Shown: positions 52,086 through 61,658 of the stretch, one piece after another | How positions within the stretch are numbered: position 1 is the first letter of the stretch | Layout of the letters: each line of letters opens with the position of its first letter | Source: Psychrobacillus sp048572895 | GTDB lineage: Bacteria; Bacillota; Bacilli; Bacillales_A; Planococcaceae | Reading direction: 5' to 3' | Length of the DNA: 64,000 nt | NCBI RefSeq assembly: GCF_048572895.1 | Contig: NZ_CP183878.1 | Coordinates: 1,612,001 to 1,676,000, forward strand | The notes under the pieces: model-generated | Database searches by the model: none | Told to the model about the DNA's origin: nothing | Seen by the model: only the letters and a program-made list of their open reading frames with translations | Translations under genes and position numbers: made by a program

Positions 52086-53627
52086 ATGAAATCAAATAGC
52101 AATCAAAAAGCAATCATAGATATAGGGTCCAATTCCATACGTCTAGTAGTTTTTAGTTATGATAAATTAGTTGGTTTAAAAGAACATCATAATATTAAAA
52201 TGGTGGCTAGATTGAGTATGCATATAGATGCAAAAGGCGACTTGAGTCATGAAGGTGTACATATACTAATAGAGACTTTATTAAAGTTTAAGAAAATATT
52301 AAATGATATTTCAGTGGATGATGTATTTGCAGCTGCTACCGCCGCTATAAGACAGGCGAACAATCGTGACGCTATTTTAAAAGAGGCAGAAAAACAAACA
52401 GGCATTGAAATTACCCTATTGTCTGCAGAACAGGAAGCATTTTATGGGTATCTGGCTGTTATTCATTCCACGAATATTCCCACAGCAGTAACGATTGACA
52501 TGGGTGGAGGAAGTACAGAAGTTACATACTTTGAAAACAAAGAAATAAAGTTTTCCTATAGTTTTCCCTTTGGAGCAGTATCATTGAAAAAGAAATTTAT
52601 TCGTGATAATTCCATCACATTGGAAGAAAAAGAAAATCTTAGTGCTTATGTAAGGGAACAATTTCACATATTACCGTGGTTACATGACTTGCAAGTACCA
52701 ATTGTTGCTATTGGTGGAAGTGCGCGGAATATAGCTCAAGTAGATCAACAACGCAAAAAAAATTCTATGCATGGAATACATCAATATGAGTTAAGTGCAT
52801 CGGATTTACAGGAGATTAGCTATGAATTTGCAAGATCAACCATAGAGGATTTAAAGAAAGTAGATGGTCTATCTGGTGATCGAGCGGATATTATTGTACC
52901 GGCATTAGAAACCTTTCGAGTCTTTATGGAGGTAGTAAAAGGTCCTGCTTTTATATATAGCAAAAAGGGTTTGAGAGAAGGTGTAATTTTAGCTCAGCTC
53001 ATAGAACAATCTCCGAAAGATTTTAACGTAAATGACGTGACAACTAATGCTATTCGTCATGTGTTAGGGAAATTTAATGTGAATGAAAATCAATCACTTC
53101 AATTATATGAAATATTTTCAGCTATTTATCATACTTTTACAGAGTGGAAATATATTACACCACTCCGAAACAATCAATTACTACGATACGCGTTCCAACT
53201 ATTTCATATTGGTAAGGAAATCGATCAAGATGCGTTCAGTCAGCATACTTTTTATCTCATTACAAATTTAACCATTGACGGAGTATCAAATAGAGAACGA
53301 CTGAAAATTGCATTACTGGCATCCTATAAAAATAAGGATACCTTTAAACAATATGTAGGACCGTATCAACATATCATTAGTAATGGAGAAAATAAACAGC
53401 TTAGAGATATCGGTGCAATAATCCGTTTCATAAAAGGTATGGATGTATTGGGAAGATCCCATATAAAAAGTGTCTCCTTAAAAAAATCTGAGTATAAAAT
53501 TGAAATTATATTTGTTGTTGTTGGCAATTATATGCTTGAGCAATATCAAGCGGAAAAATTTAAAAAACATATAGAGAAAATAGCGCAATTGGAAGTGAAG
53601 CTGAAGTTTATAAATGCGGAGGAATGA
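52086..53627 (+). CDS. ppx: exopolyphosphatase (Ppx/GppA family)
   Basis: A 513-residue Ppx/GppA phosphatase. The actin-like fold shows AIIDIGSNSIRLVVF, AATAAIRQANNRD and TIDMGGGSTEVTYF; VAIGGSARNIAQ follows, and the C-terminal 200 residues form the HD-like helical part. It hydrolyses polyphosphate or pppGpp. RBS TGAGGAG, ATG at 52086. It overlaps the start region of ppk, so polymer synthesis and breakdown are in one operon. Confidence 0.92.
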   Translation: MKSNSNQKAIIDIGSNSIRLVVFSYDKLVGLKEHHNIKMVARLSMHIDAKGDLSHEGVHILIETLLKFKKILNDISVDDVFAAATAAIRQANNRDAILKEAEKQTGIEITLLSAEQEAFYGYLAVIHSTNIPTAVTIDMGGGSTEVTYFENKEIKFSYSFPFGAVSLKKKFIRDNSITLEEKENLSAYVREQFHILPWLHDLQVPIVAIGGSARNIAQVDQQRKKNSMHGIHQYELSASDLQEISYEFARSTIEDLKKVDGLSGDRADIIVPALETFRVFMEVVKGPAFIYSKKGLREGVILAQLIEQSPKDFNVNDVTTNAIRHVLGKFNVNENQSLQLYEIFSAIYHTFTEWKYITPLRNNQLLRYAFQLFHIGKEIDQDAFSQHTFYLITNLTIDGVSNRERLKIALLASYKNKDTFKQYVGPYQHIISNGENKQLRDIGAIIRFIKGMDVLGRSHIKSVSLKKSEYKIEIIFVVVGNYMLEQYQAEKFKKHIEKIAQLEVKLKFINAEE

Positions 53628-53629
53628 GA

Positions 53630-55735
53630 TTGAAGATGGACAGCGCTGTAGAAAAACACCCCAATAACAACTATGCCTATTATAATAATAGAGAAATAAG
53701 CTGGCTCGCCTTTAATGAGCGGGTGCTAGAAGAAGCAGAAGATGAAACGAATCCATTGTTGGAACGGTTGAAATTTTTAGCTATTTTCAGCTCGAATTTA
53801 GACGAGTTTTTTATGGTTCGTGTAGCAGGATTGCAGGATCAGGTAAGAGCAGGTTTTAATAAACCAGAAAACAAAGCTGGGCTTACACCAAAAGTACAAT
53901 TAAATAAAATCGCTTCTATTACAAAGGAATTAGTAAGTAGACAAATGAAAATTTACAAAGAGCTGATAGATAAACAACTTCCTGAATGTGGTATTTCGTT
54001 AGTGAAGTATACTGAATTAACTGATAGTCAAAAGAAGGAAATGCAAAAGCTGTTTGAGGATGAAATATTCCCTGTCTTAACACCAATTGCTGTGGATGCA
54101 TATCGTCCATTTCCGATATTATTAAGTAAAACGATGAATATTTTAGTGATGATTGAAGATCATCAAGATGATCAATTTGAACAAAATAAAATCGCTATAG
54201 TACAGGTTCCATCTGTATTAAAAAGATTTATCCAAGTTTCTACGGAGGATGGTTCGTTTGTTGCAGTGCTGCTAGAGGATGTCATTATTGAACATATTTC
54301 TAAGTTGTTCCATGGTTTTCATGTGAAGCATGCTAATCCTTTTAGAATTACACGAAACGCGGATTTAACTATTCATGAAGAGGGTGCACGAGATTTACTA
54401 ATAGAAATTGAAAAAGAATTAAAAAAGCGTAAATGGGGAGCTGTAAGTAGATTAGAAGTAAAGGTAAGTGAAATAAAACCAAAGCTACTAAATTATTTAT
54501 TAGATGAGTTAGAAATAACACCAGAGGATGTTTATAAAGTAGATGGACCATTAGATACGACGTTTTTATTTTCCTTTATTAAAACTTTTGAGGGAAAATA
54601 TATGGATCTTTTCTATGAACCTTTTATTCCGCAGCCGCCATTAGATATAGCTAGTGATGAGGATGTTTTTGATAAAGTGCAGAAGCAGGATCTATTTTTT
54701 CATCATCCCTATGAATCTTTTCAGCCGATTATAGACTTTATCGAAAAAGCAGCTGATGATCCTTCTGTTTTGGCTATTAAGCAAACACTGTACCGAGTAA
54801 GTGGTAATTCTCCAGTAATACTTGCTTTGAAGCGTGCAGCTGAAAATGGAAAACAAGTCACAGTTTTAGTAGAATTAAAAGCCCGTTTTGATGAGGAAAA
54901 TAACGTGCAGTGGGCTAAAGAGTTAGAGAAAGCAGGCTGTCTTGTCATATACGGTATGCATAATCTAAAAACACACTCGAAAATAACTTTAGTAGTCCGT
55001 AGAAGGAATAATAGAATTGAGCAATATGTTCACTTAGGTACAGGAAATTATAATGACCATACTGCAAGAATTTATACAGATATGGGAATCATAACGGCAA
55101 ATAAAAAAATAGGGTCAGACGCGACACAATTTTTTAATTTCCTTAGCGGATATACTGATAAACCGAATTACGAAAAATTAGTCGTTTCACCATATGATAT
55201 ACGAGATAAATTTGTTAGTTTAATAGATGAGGAAATGGAGTTTCATCAAGTATTTCAAAACGGACATATTAAGCTGAAGATGAATTCTCTTACGGATAAG
55301 GATTTAATATTGAAGCTCTATGAAGCCTCTTCAGCTGGAGTAAAAGTTGATCTGATAGTAAGAGGGACATGTTGTTTACTTCCTCAAATTCCGGGAGTTA
55401 GTGAAAATATAACAGTAACGAGTATTGTTGGGAGATTTTTGGAGCATTCCAGAATTTATTGGTTTCATCGTAATGGAGGTTCAAGGTTATTTCTTTCGTC
55501 AGCGGATATGATGACTAGAAATATGGTGAAACGCGTAGAAATATTATTTCCAGTTTTATCACCACCCATTAAAAAGAGAGTAATGGAAATTCTTGATCTG
55601 GAATTGCAAGACAATGCTAAAGCACGAGTACAGGATGAAAATGGAAGATATCATTATAAGAAGACAGATGGAGCAATTATAAACAGCCAACAAGTTTTAT
55701 TGGAAAAGTCCCTAAAGCATATCCCAGAGGTATGA
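53630..55735 (+). CDS. ppk: polyphosphate kinase
   Basis: About 701 residues, a PPK1. NREISWLAFNERVLEEA, FLAIFSSNLDEFFMVRVAGL, NLKTHSKITLVVRR with the catalytic His-x-Lys, HLGTGNYNDHTARIYTDMG and LEHSRIYWFHRNGGSR cover the family. It polymerises phosphate from ATP. GGAGG (53618-53622) favours a TTG at 53630 (7-nt spacing); an ATG at 53624 overlaps the ppx stop but is too close, and an ATG at 53636 is also possible. Confidence 0.94.
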   Translation: MKMDSAVEKHPNNNYAYYNNREISWLAFNERVLEEAEDETNPLLERLKFLAIFSSNLDEFFMVRVAGLQDQVRAGFNKPENKAGLTPKVQLNKIASITKELVSRQMKIYKELIDKQLPECGISLVKYTELTDSQKKEMQKLFEDEIFPVLTPIAVDAYRPFPILLSKTMNILVMIEDHQDDQFEQNKIAIVQVPSVLKRFIQVSTEDGSFVAVLLEDVIIEHISKLFHGFHVKHANPFRITRNADLTIHEEGARDLLIEIEKELKKRKWGAVSRLEVKVSEIKPKLLNYLLDELEITPEDVYKVDGPLDTTFLFSFIKTFEGKYMDLFYEPFIPQPPLDIASDEDVFDKVQKQDLFFHHPYESFQPIIDFIEKAADDPSVLAIKQTLYRVSGNSPVILALKRAAENGKQVTVLVELKARFDEENNVQWAKELEKAGCLVIYGMHNLKTHSKITLVVRRRNNRIEQYVHLGTGNYNDHTARIYTDMGIITANKKIGSDATQFFNFLSGYTDKPNYEKLVVSPYDIRDKFVSLIDEEMEFHQVFQNGHIKLKMNSLTDKDLILKLYEASSAGVKVDLIVRGTCCLLPQIPGVSENITVTSIVGRFLEHSRIYWFHRNGGSRLFLSSADMMTRNMVKRVEILFPVLSPPIKKRVMEILDLELQDNAKARVQDENGRYHYKKTDGAIINSQQVLLEKSLKHIPEV

Positions 55736-55780
55736 AATAAGAGCCATACCCAAAGACTTTTTGGGTACAGCTCTTATTAT
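55736..55780 (+). terminator. terminator of ppx-ppk
   Basis: AATAAGAGC pairs with GCTCTTATT, with an inner ACCCAAA/TTTGGGT stem; it can also serve the leftward gene at 55812. Confidence 0.75.
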
Positions 55781-55811
55781 GTTGTTTACAAAAGAGGTCT
55801 GGACATATTAC

Positions 55812-56087
55812 TTATTTAAAAGTTTTCGCTGCTTCAGAAACTTCAAATGCTAAATCATCATTTCCGAATAACTGGAGAACATAGAGAACCGATTGGGTAT
55901 CTACGTCTAATGCATTCTTTTCAGTATTTTCCATTACCTCTATTAAAACCTCATTGGAAGTTTGATGCGGATAAGCTTTCCCATAAAGCTCAATTGGGTT
56001 TATATCATGATTAGCACACCACTGTACGTAAATTTGAATCATCATATTTTCATCTGCTTCATATTGTTCAATTACTTTATTTTTCAT
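55812..56087 (-). CDS. small uncharacterised protein downstream of a TetR gene
   Basis: A 91-residue acidic protein (QYEADENMMIQIYVQWCANH, LYGKAYPHQTSNEV) that I cannot place. No membrane segment or signal peptide. RBS GGAGG, ATG at 56087, 15 nt after the TetR gene, so very probably cotranscribed with it. Confidence 0.65.
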   Translation of the reverse strand: MKNKVIEQYEADENMMIQIYVQWCANHDINPIELYGKAYPHQTSNEVLIEVMENTEKNALDVDTQSVLYVLQLFGNDDLAFEVSEAAKTFK

Positions 56088-56102
56088 TTTAAAACCTCCG
56101 TA

Positions 56103-56972
56103 TTAAAGAGAGTCAATTACCCTCCATATATTTGAGGATATTTCTTTGATTTCATGATTTTGAGCAGTGTCTTTTAAAATATTAGAGAAACTATTTAAAA
56201 CAGTTTCCAATAAATATTTTCTTGGTTTACTATTTTTTAATTCCTCTATAATGAAGTCAATTAGCTCAATTTCTTGTAATTTCAATTTCTTTTCGTTTGT
56301 CTCTTTAAAAGTTTCTATCAATTGAATGACATGCTCTTTTGTAATGTGGACCTCATCATAGTAGTGATCAAATACAAAAGTATCAATAAGAACCTCATCA
56401 GATTCTATTAAATCTGGGATAAAGGATTCCATTCGATTCATGATGTAGTTCATTAGTTCCTCAGTAGTTAGAGTCCTTGACTTTATAGTCCATGGATGTT
56501 GCAATTGTTGAATCATGCCTAGCATCAAAATAGCACAATCCACAGAAAATTTACGAAATTTTGGTCCGAAAACTTCTACTAATCGTTTAGCTAACCATTT
56601 TACTTCCTCGTAATAGCTTTCCTTTACAACATCTCTAAGTCCTGAATCCTGAGAATGAAAGATTGCAACAAAAAGAGGGATTAAGCTTCTCTCTTTATAT
56701 ACTTTCATTCGGGCTATCAATTGCTGTATTAAAATATCCTTATTAGCTATGTCTTGCTGTATTAACAGTTCTCTTCTTTTAAGGGCAGTTTCTTCTTTTG
56801 CAGCTTCAATTATTGCTATTATGCATTCATCTTTTGAAGAAAAATAATTGTAAAAAGTACCTTTTGAAATTTTACTTTCATTTATAATATCTTGGACAGA
56901 GGTAGCTACATATCCTTTTTCTATAAATAACTTTTGTGCAGTCAGTAATACCTGATGTCTTCTGTTTTTCAT
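56103..56972 (-). CDS. TetR/AcrR-family regulator
   Basis: A 289-residue TetR protein, longer than the usual 190-220. The HTH is at residues 1-47 (QVLLTAQKLFIEKGYVATSV, then STISKGTFYNYFSSKDE-like sequence here as SKISKGTFYNYFSSKDE). The extra length is in the ligand-binding C-terminal part. It is divergent from a DHA2 exporter and is its likely repressor. RBS AAAAGGTGAG, ATG at 56972. Confidence 0.88.
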   Translation of the reverse strand: MKNRRHQVLLTAQKLFIEKGYVATSVQDIINESKISKGTFYNYFSSKDECIIAIIEAAKEETALKRRELLIQQDIANKDILIQQLIARMKVYKERSLIPLFVAIFHSQDSGLRDVVKESYYEEVKWLAKRLVEVFGPKFRKFSVDCAILMLGMIQQLQHPWTIKSRTLTTEELMNYIMNRMESFIPDLIESDEVLIDTFVFDHYYDEVHITKEHVIQLIETFKETNEKKLKLQEIELIDFIIEELKNSKPRKYLLETVLNSFSNILKDTAQNHEIKEISSNIWRVIDSL

Positions 56973-56984
56973 TTTAACTCACCT

Positions 56985-57026
56985 TTTATACTACTAGTCT
57001 AATTTATATAATACATACTAGAACGA
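56985..57026. promoter_or_regulatory. divergent promoter/operator region of the TetR gene and exporter
   Basis: ATACTACTAGTCTAATTT and ATACATACTAGAACGAG contain two copies of TACTAG-like sequence either side of TATAAT (57007-57012). These are plausible -10 and TetR-binding elements, but the symmetry is imperfect. Confidence 0.35.
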
Positions 57027-57154
57027 GTTATATCAATAGTTTAGAAGTTTGGATTATTTTGTGATTGCTTTTTTTGAACTAAGCGTATAAAATATTCAAA
57101 GTAGTGTACAACTCGTGCAATTATAGACCAAAAATATTAGGAGGAAACAGAAGA

Positions 57155-58636
57155 ATGAAAGAAATGCAACAAAAGCCACCTTATGCCATGATTGCTATCC
57201 TATTTGTAGGAGCATTCATAGCTTTTTTAAATAATACACTGTTAAATGTAGCTTTACCTACTATCATGACTGAATTCGCAGTTAAAGCTTCGGTTGTTCA
57301 ATGGCTAACAACTGGATATATGCTTATAAACGGTATTTTAATACCGGCTAGTGCGTATTTTGTAACTAAGTTCTCAAATAGAAAATTATTCATTACCGCA
57401 ATGACCTTATTCTCATTGGGTACATTTTTAGCTGCTATCGCACCAGAATTTTGGGTGCTTATTTTAGCTCGTATGATTCAGGCAGCAGGCTCGGCTATGA
57501 TGATGCCATTGCTAATGAATGTTATGCTAACTGCATTCCCTATTGAACGTAGAGGGGCAGCGATGGGGTTATTCGGTTTAGTAATGATCATGGCTCCGGC
57601 TATTGGACCAACATTATCCGGATTTATCATTGAGCATTATGATTGGAGAGTACTGTTTGAACTAATACTACCATTAGCAATAATCGTATTATTATTTGCT
57701 ATATTTAAACTGAAAAATATTACTCCAAACAATGATATGAAACTTGATTTTTTATCACTAGGATTATCGACTATCGGTTTTGGGGGTCTGTTATACGGAT
57801 TTAGTACAGCAGGCGATAAAGGCTGGGATTCACCGATTGTATATGGTACGATTGCAATAGGAGTCATCGCTTTGGTAATCTTTGTCATTAGACAATTAAA
57901 ACTAGATGAACCACTGTTAAATCTTCGAATTTATAAGTATCCTATGTTCGCTTTAGCTTCTATTATTTCAATAGTAGTTTCAGCTGCAATGTTTTCAGGA
58001 ATGATTTTAACACCTTTATACGTTCAAACTATTCATGGCATTTCACCACTCGATTCTGGCTTATTAATGCTCCCAGGTGCTCTAGCAATGGGGTTAATGT
58101 CTCCAGTTACAGGAAAGCTTTTTGATAAGTATGGCGCTCGCTCTTTAGCGGTTATCGGTTTAACAATAACAGCCATCGCGACATATATGATGAGTAATTT
58201 AGCTGCAGATTCAGAGTATTATTACATCATGATTGTTTATACAATAAGAATGTTTGGTATGTCAATGGTAATGATGCCTATCATGACAAATGGTTTAAAT
58301 GAATTACCTATGAAGATGAACCCACATGGGACTGCAGTAAATAACACCTTACAACAAGTATCAGGTGCTATAGGCGCTGCAATATTCATCACAATTATGA
58401 ATGCAAGAATGGAATCAAAAGGCGCTAGTTTATTTGAAGAAGCTGTGAAAGCAGGAAATGTGCCAACTAATGCAGATGCATTAGAGCAGTTTAAAAATCA
58501 AATTGGTATGCAAGCAATGTTAGAGGGTATTACTTTCTCTTTCTTTATCGCCACAATTGTTACAGTTGTAGCGTTAGTGCTATCATTATTCGTAAAACGA
58601 GTAGATATATCCAAAAGAAATACAGATGTAGAATAG
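57155..58636 (+). CDS. DHA2-family MFS drug exporter (EmrB/QacA type)
   Basis: A 493-residue protein with fourteen membrane segments. FIAFLNNTLLNVALPTIMTE is motif D1 of 14-TM exporters, WLTTGYMLINGILIPASAYF and LGLFGLVMIMAPAIGPTLSG-type antiporter motif C (here MGLFGLVMIMAPAIGPTLSG) follow. It should export lipophilic compounds in exchange for protons. The ATG at 57155 is 11 nt after AGGAGG; the frame opens earlier at 57104 without an RBS. Probably controlled by the divergent TetR protein. Confidence 0.9.
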   Translation: MKEMQQKPPYAMIAILFVGAFIAFLNNTLLNVALPTIMTEFAVKASVVQWLTTGYMLINGILIPASAYFVTKFSNRKLFITAMTLFSLGTFLAAIAPEFWVLILARMIQAAGSAMMMPLLMNVMLTAFPIERRGAAMGLFGLVMIMAPAIGPTLSGFIIEHYDWRVLFELILPLAIIVLLFAIFKLKNITPNNDMKLDFLSLGLSTIGFGGLLYGFSTAGDKGWDSPIVYGTIAIGVIALVIFVIRQLKLDEPLLNLRIYKYPMFALASIISIVVSAAMFSGMILTPLYVQTIHGISPLDSGLLMLPGALAMGLMSPVTGKLFDKYGARSLAVIGLTITAIATYMMSNLAADSEYYYIMIVYTIRMFGMSMVMMPIMTNGLNELPMKMNPHGTAVNNTLQQVSGAIGAAIFITIMNARMESKGASLFEEAVKAGNVPTNADALEQFKNQIGMQAMLEGITFSFFIATIVTVVALVLSLFVKRVDISKRNTDVE

Positions 58637-58642
58637 ACAGAC

Positions 58643-58673
58643 AAAAGCACTTGCGAAAGCAAGTGCTTTTTTT
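58643..58673 (+). terminator. rho-independent terminator of the DHA2 exporter gene
   Basis: AAAAGCACTTGC and GCAAGTGCTTTT form a perfect 12-bp stem with TTT following; repeat copy 3 begins at once. Confidence 0.9.
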
Positions 58674-59412
58674 AAAAGATAGGAAAGTATATAAAAATGT
58701 ACCGTGAATACTGGGTTCATGAAACTTAAGAGAACAAACAATCCTATGATTTTCGTTTCAGGTGGACGCGTTCCGCGGGCATGGCTGCAGCATACTCGCT
58801 GTAAAACATATGCTCCTGCGGTTACTCGTCGCAAAGACATTGCCCAAACAAAGTTTTGCCAATGTCTTCGCTGCGGGGTCTTCAGCTCGCGCTATTCCCC
58901 CGGAGTCGCCACCTTTCACGGTGTGTAGTACTCCACTAGAAAATTCAGTATAGCTTATCGCTTAGAGGATAAGATTGGTCAAATTTTTTGTAATCGCTTT
59001 GAATTAGAAATGCAAATATTCAATGATAGAGGAAGAGAGCGGGTTTTCTTATTCACTAGTGGAAGTAAAGAGAAATAGTAAGTGTTTACCAAATAAAGAA
59101 GCGAAATAGCGAACGAAATTGTATCTTCGGGAGCTTACTCATTGTATAGGATAGTTATCTTTTCTATAGTTATCCAAAAAAGCACTAACCTGTTTCTAAA
59201 AGTTGTAGGAGGGTAAAGGACAAACATAAGCCATAAAATTACCGAAAAAAAGGGATGCTGGTTGGTTGTGATGTACGTCACAACCAACCAGCATCCCTAA
59301 AAAAACACTTGGTAATCCTATAGCAAAACGTCTGTCCAAAGCCCTTCGAAAAAGCTAGAGACAGGTTTTGACCTTAAAGGACTGGGCATGTTTTTTACCT
59401 GGTTTTTCTAAT
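58673..59412 (+). repeat. dispersed intergenic element, copy 3 (about 740 bp, nested hairpin)
   Basis: The most complete copy. After AAAAGATAGGAAAGTATATA and the GTTTCAGGTGGACGCGTTCC block it carries a GC-rich middle (58766-58922) including CTCCTGCGG, CTGCGGGGTCTTC and GGAGTCGCCACC that is absent or eroded in copies 1 and 2. The conserved GAAGCGAAATAGCGAACGAA tract follows near 59099. The hairpin pairs 59187-59198 with 59356-59367, 59208-59214 with 59341-59347, 59218-59225 with 59330-59337, ATTACC with GGTAAT, and a perfect 21-bp apical stem 59251-59271 with 59278-59298. It lies between the convergent exporter and pepF genes and gives pepF a minus-strand terminator. Confidence 0.8.
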
Positions 59413-59420
59413 ATACATTC

Positions 59421-61235
59421 TTATGAGTTTTGATTTATTTCCTCTGTTAATGATTCTAACTCATCTATCAACGATCCGATATAAGCAATCGTATCTTTTA
59501 GGGGCTTATCCGTCGTAATATCTACACCAGCCATTTGTGCTAGCTCTACAGGAGATTTAGTACCCCCAGCTTTCAATACCTCTGTCCATTCATCTACAGC
59601 AGTTTGACCTTCATCCAATATTCTCTTAGACACTTGAGTAGAGATAGTTAACCCGGCACTATAAGTGTATGGGTATAATCCCATATAGTAATGTGGTTGG
59701 CGCATCCAAGTAAGCTCTGCACCCTCCGTTATATCTACCGAATCACCCCAGAATTCTTCTAAGACACTGCGTTTATACTCATTTAATATTTGTGCATTTA
59801 CATTTAAACCTTGATCAATGCGGTCATAAACTTTGCGCTGATACGCTGCCTCCAATAGATGGGTTACGAAATTATGATAATACGTACGAGCAACAATAGA
59901 AGAAATTACCCAACGTTTAAATTTAGGATCATCCGAATTTTTCAATAAATGGTTAGCCACTAGCATTTCATTCATTGTTGAAGGAGCTTCGATAAAGTAA
60001 AGAGAAGGGCGAGCATTAAAAATGTTCTGCTCTTTATTTGCATAATAGAAATGGCCAGCATGACCTAATTCATGTGCAAGAACAAACACTTCATTCATCC
60101 GACTAGACCATGAAATTAAAATATATGGGTGACTTCCGTAAGGGCTTGAACAAAAAGCACCAGTCGATTTTCCAATGTTTTGAGGGAAATCAATCCAGCG
60201 TTCTTCATATGCACGGTTAATCATTTCGATATATTCTTCGCCCATAACTACTAGAGCATCATCAATATATTTTTTGGATTCTTCCACGGAAATTGTTGGT
60301 TCATACGTAGGGTCCAGAGAAATTTTCAAGTCCGCGAACGTCATTTTGTCCAGACCATGTTCTTTTTGAAGTAATTTTGCATATTTACGCATATGAGGTG
60401 CAAGTTCCTTCGTGATTAGATCAATTTGTCTGTTATATAAGGAACGGTCAACGTCCTGGTTGAACAATAAGTAATCATAAATAGAATCATAACCTCGCAA
60501 ATCTGATGTTGTTTTTTCCATTTGTAAGTGCATATCGTACGTTTTAGCTGTTGTATGCTGATATTCTTTTAACTTTTTGGAGAAAGCCACAAATGCTGCT
60601 CTTCTAATTTCTGGATCAGTTTCGGCTTCCCAATCATTCTCAAATGATACGTAACTAAGAGGATACTCCCTGTCATTTACCTCAAAATTTTCAAAAGAAA
60701 TATCTAGCATTTTAGTTGTATCATACAATTTGTAGGGTGCTCCAAAAGAAGCAGAGTAAGCAGCAAGTGTTTTTTCTACTTCGGGATGGAGCTGGTATTT
60801 TTTCTTTTTAAGTAACTTGTCTAAGTAAAGCTGATGTGATGGAGATTTGGAGATAGCTTCTTCGATTATATTATCAGGTAGTTCTACTAGCTCACTATTT
60901 AAGAATGATAATTGACTGCTTACCTTTGCAGAGAGGGAACCAAATTTACTTGCCCTCATCTGAGCGTCGGTATTTGTTTGGTCTGTACTTAAAGAAAGAC
61001 TAGCAAATGCTCCCGCGGGTACTATTTTTTCGTATAGTTTCGTATATTCTATGAGGGCATTGACTACATCAGTAGCATTTTGGATGGAGCCCTGAAAACG
61101 TTTATTAAACTCCAAAGAAGTTTTCTCGATTTCTTTTAACCCATCTTCAAAATCATTTTCAGTCTTAAACAAATCATTTAAGTTCCATGTTTCTTCCATC
61201 TTTACTTCTTCTCGTTTTGGCATTTGATTTACCAT
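59421..61235 (-). CDS. pepF: oligoendopeptidase F
   Basis: A 604-residue M3B metallopeptidase. The zinc site is HELGHAGHFYY (HExxH) with the third ligand in FIEAPSTMNEMLVAN. ETWNLNDLFKTENDFEDGL near the N-terminus and MRQPHYYMGLYPYTYSAGLT near the C-terminus are PepF hallmarks. It degrades short peptides in the cytoplasm. ATG at 61235 after AAGGAGAG. Its transcript probably ends at the nested hairpin of repeat copy 3. Confidence 0.95.
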   Translation of the reverse strand: MVNQMPKREEVKMEETWNLNDLFKTENDFEDGLKEIEKTSLEFNKRFQGSIQNATDVVNALIEYTKLYEKIVPAGAFASLSLSTDQTNTDAQMRASKFGSLSAKVSSQLSFLNSELVELPDNIIEEAISKSPSHQLYLDKLLKKKKYQLHPEVEKTLAAYSASFGAPYKLYDTTKMLDISFENFEVNDREYPLSYVSFENDWEAETDPEIRRAAFVAFSKKLKEYQHTTAKTYDMHLQMEKTTSDLRGYDSIYDYLLFNQDVDRSLYNRQIDLITKELAPHMRKYAKLLQKEHGLDKMTFADLKISLDPTYEPTISVEESKKYIDDALVVMGEEYIEMINRAYEERWIDFPQNIGKSTGAFCSSPYGSHPYILISWSSRMNEVFVLAHELGHAGHFYYANKEQNIFNARPSLYFIEAPSTMNEMLVANHLLKNSDDPKFKRWVISSIVARTYYHNFVTHLLEAAYQRKVYDRIDQGLNVNAQILNEYKRSVLEEFWGDSVDITEGAELTWMRQPHYYMGLYPYTYSAGLTISTQVSKRILDEGQTAVDEWTEVLKAGGTKSPVELAQMAGVDITTDKPLKDTIAYIGSLIDELESLTEEINQNS

Positions 61236-61658
61236 TTTATCTCTCCTTATTATTACGGATTTCGAACTATCAACAGTATATATAAAAATAACTGAAAAGT
61301 AAAAACAATAAAACTTCCATTAATTGTATGGAATATTAGTATAAATAATAAAATATATTGCATAAGTTTAAATAGAAAAATATTTTTTAAAAAATATTGG
61401 CAATCTTAATACAAGTAAATTGACCTACTAATCCTTATTTTATAAGGACTTAACGACTGTATATAAAATTTTACTTAATATAATATTGTAAATTTTCAAA
61501 TAATAGTGAAAAATTAGTGTAGACTGAATTTAAAGTTTGTTTTACAATAGGGTTGTTCTTACAAAATGATAGTGTTTGAGTTTATGCTTGCAAAAGGGAG
61601 AAAGCAAGTAGTATAGCTTATAAATTCAGAATTATCAAACAAAATGGGGGTAACATTT
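61236..61658. other. 423-bp AT-rich regulatory gap between pepF and the liv operon
   Basis: Divergent gap holding the promoters of both operons. It contains the candidate CodY box listed separately and a possible promoter TTGCAA (near 61590) with TATAGC 18 bp on. No gene or structured RNA was recognised. Confidence 0.5.
61491..61505. promoter_or_regulatory. candidate CodY box upstream of livJ
   Basis: AATTTTCAAATAATA matches 12 of 15 positions of the CodY consensus AATTTTCWGAAAATT. A branched-chain amino acid importer is a usual CodY target, but at this AT content chance matches are common. Confidence 0.4.

Noticed and set aside
58586..58953. Open frames on both strands inside repeat copy 3
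   Set aside because: They coincide with the GC-rich module, where stop codons are rare by composition, and one overlaps the end of the DHA2 gene. No RBS and no conserved product.
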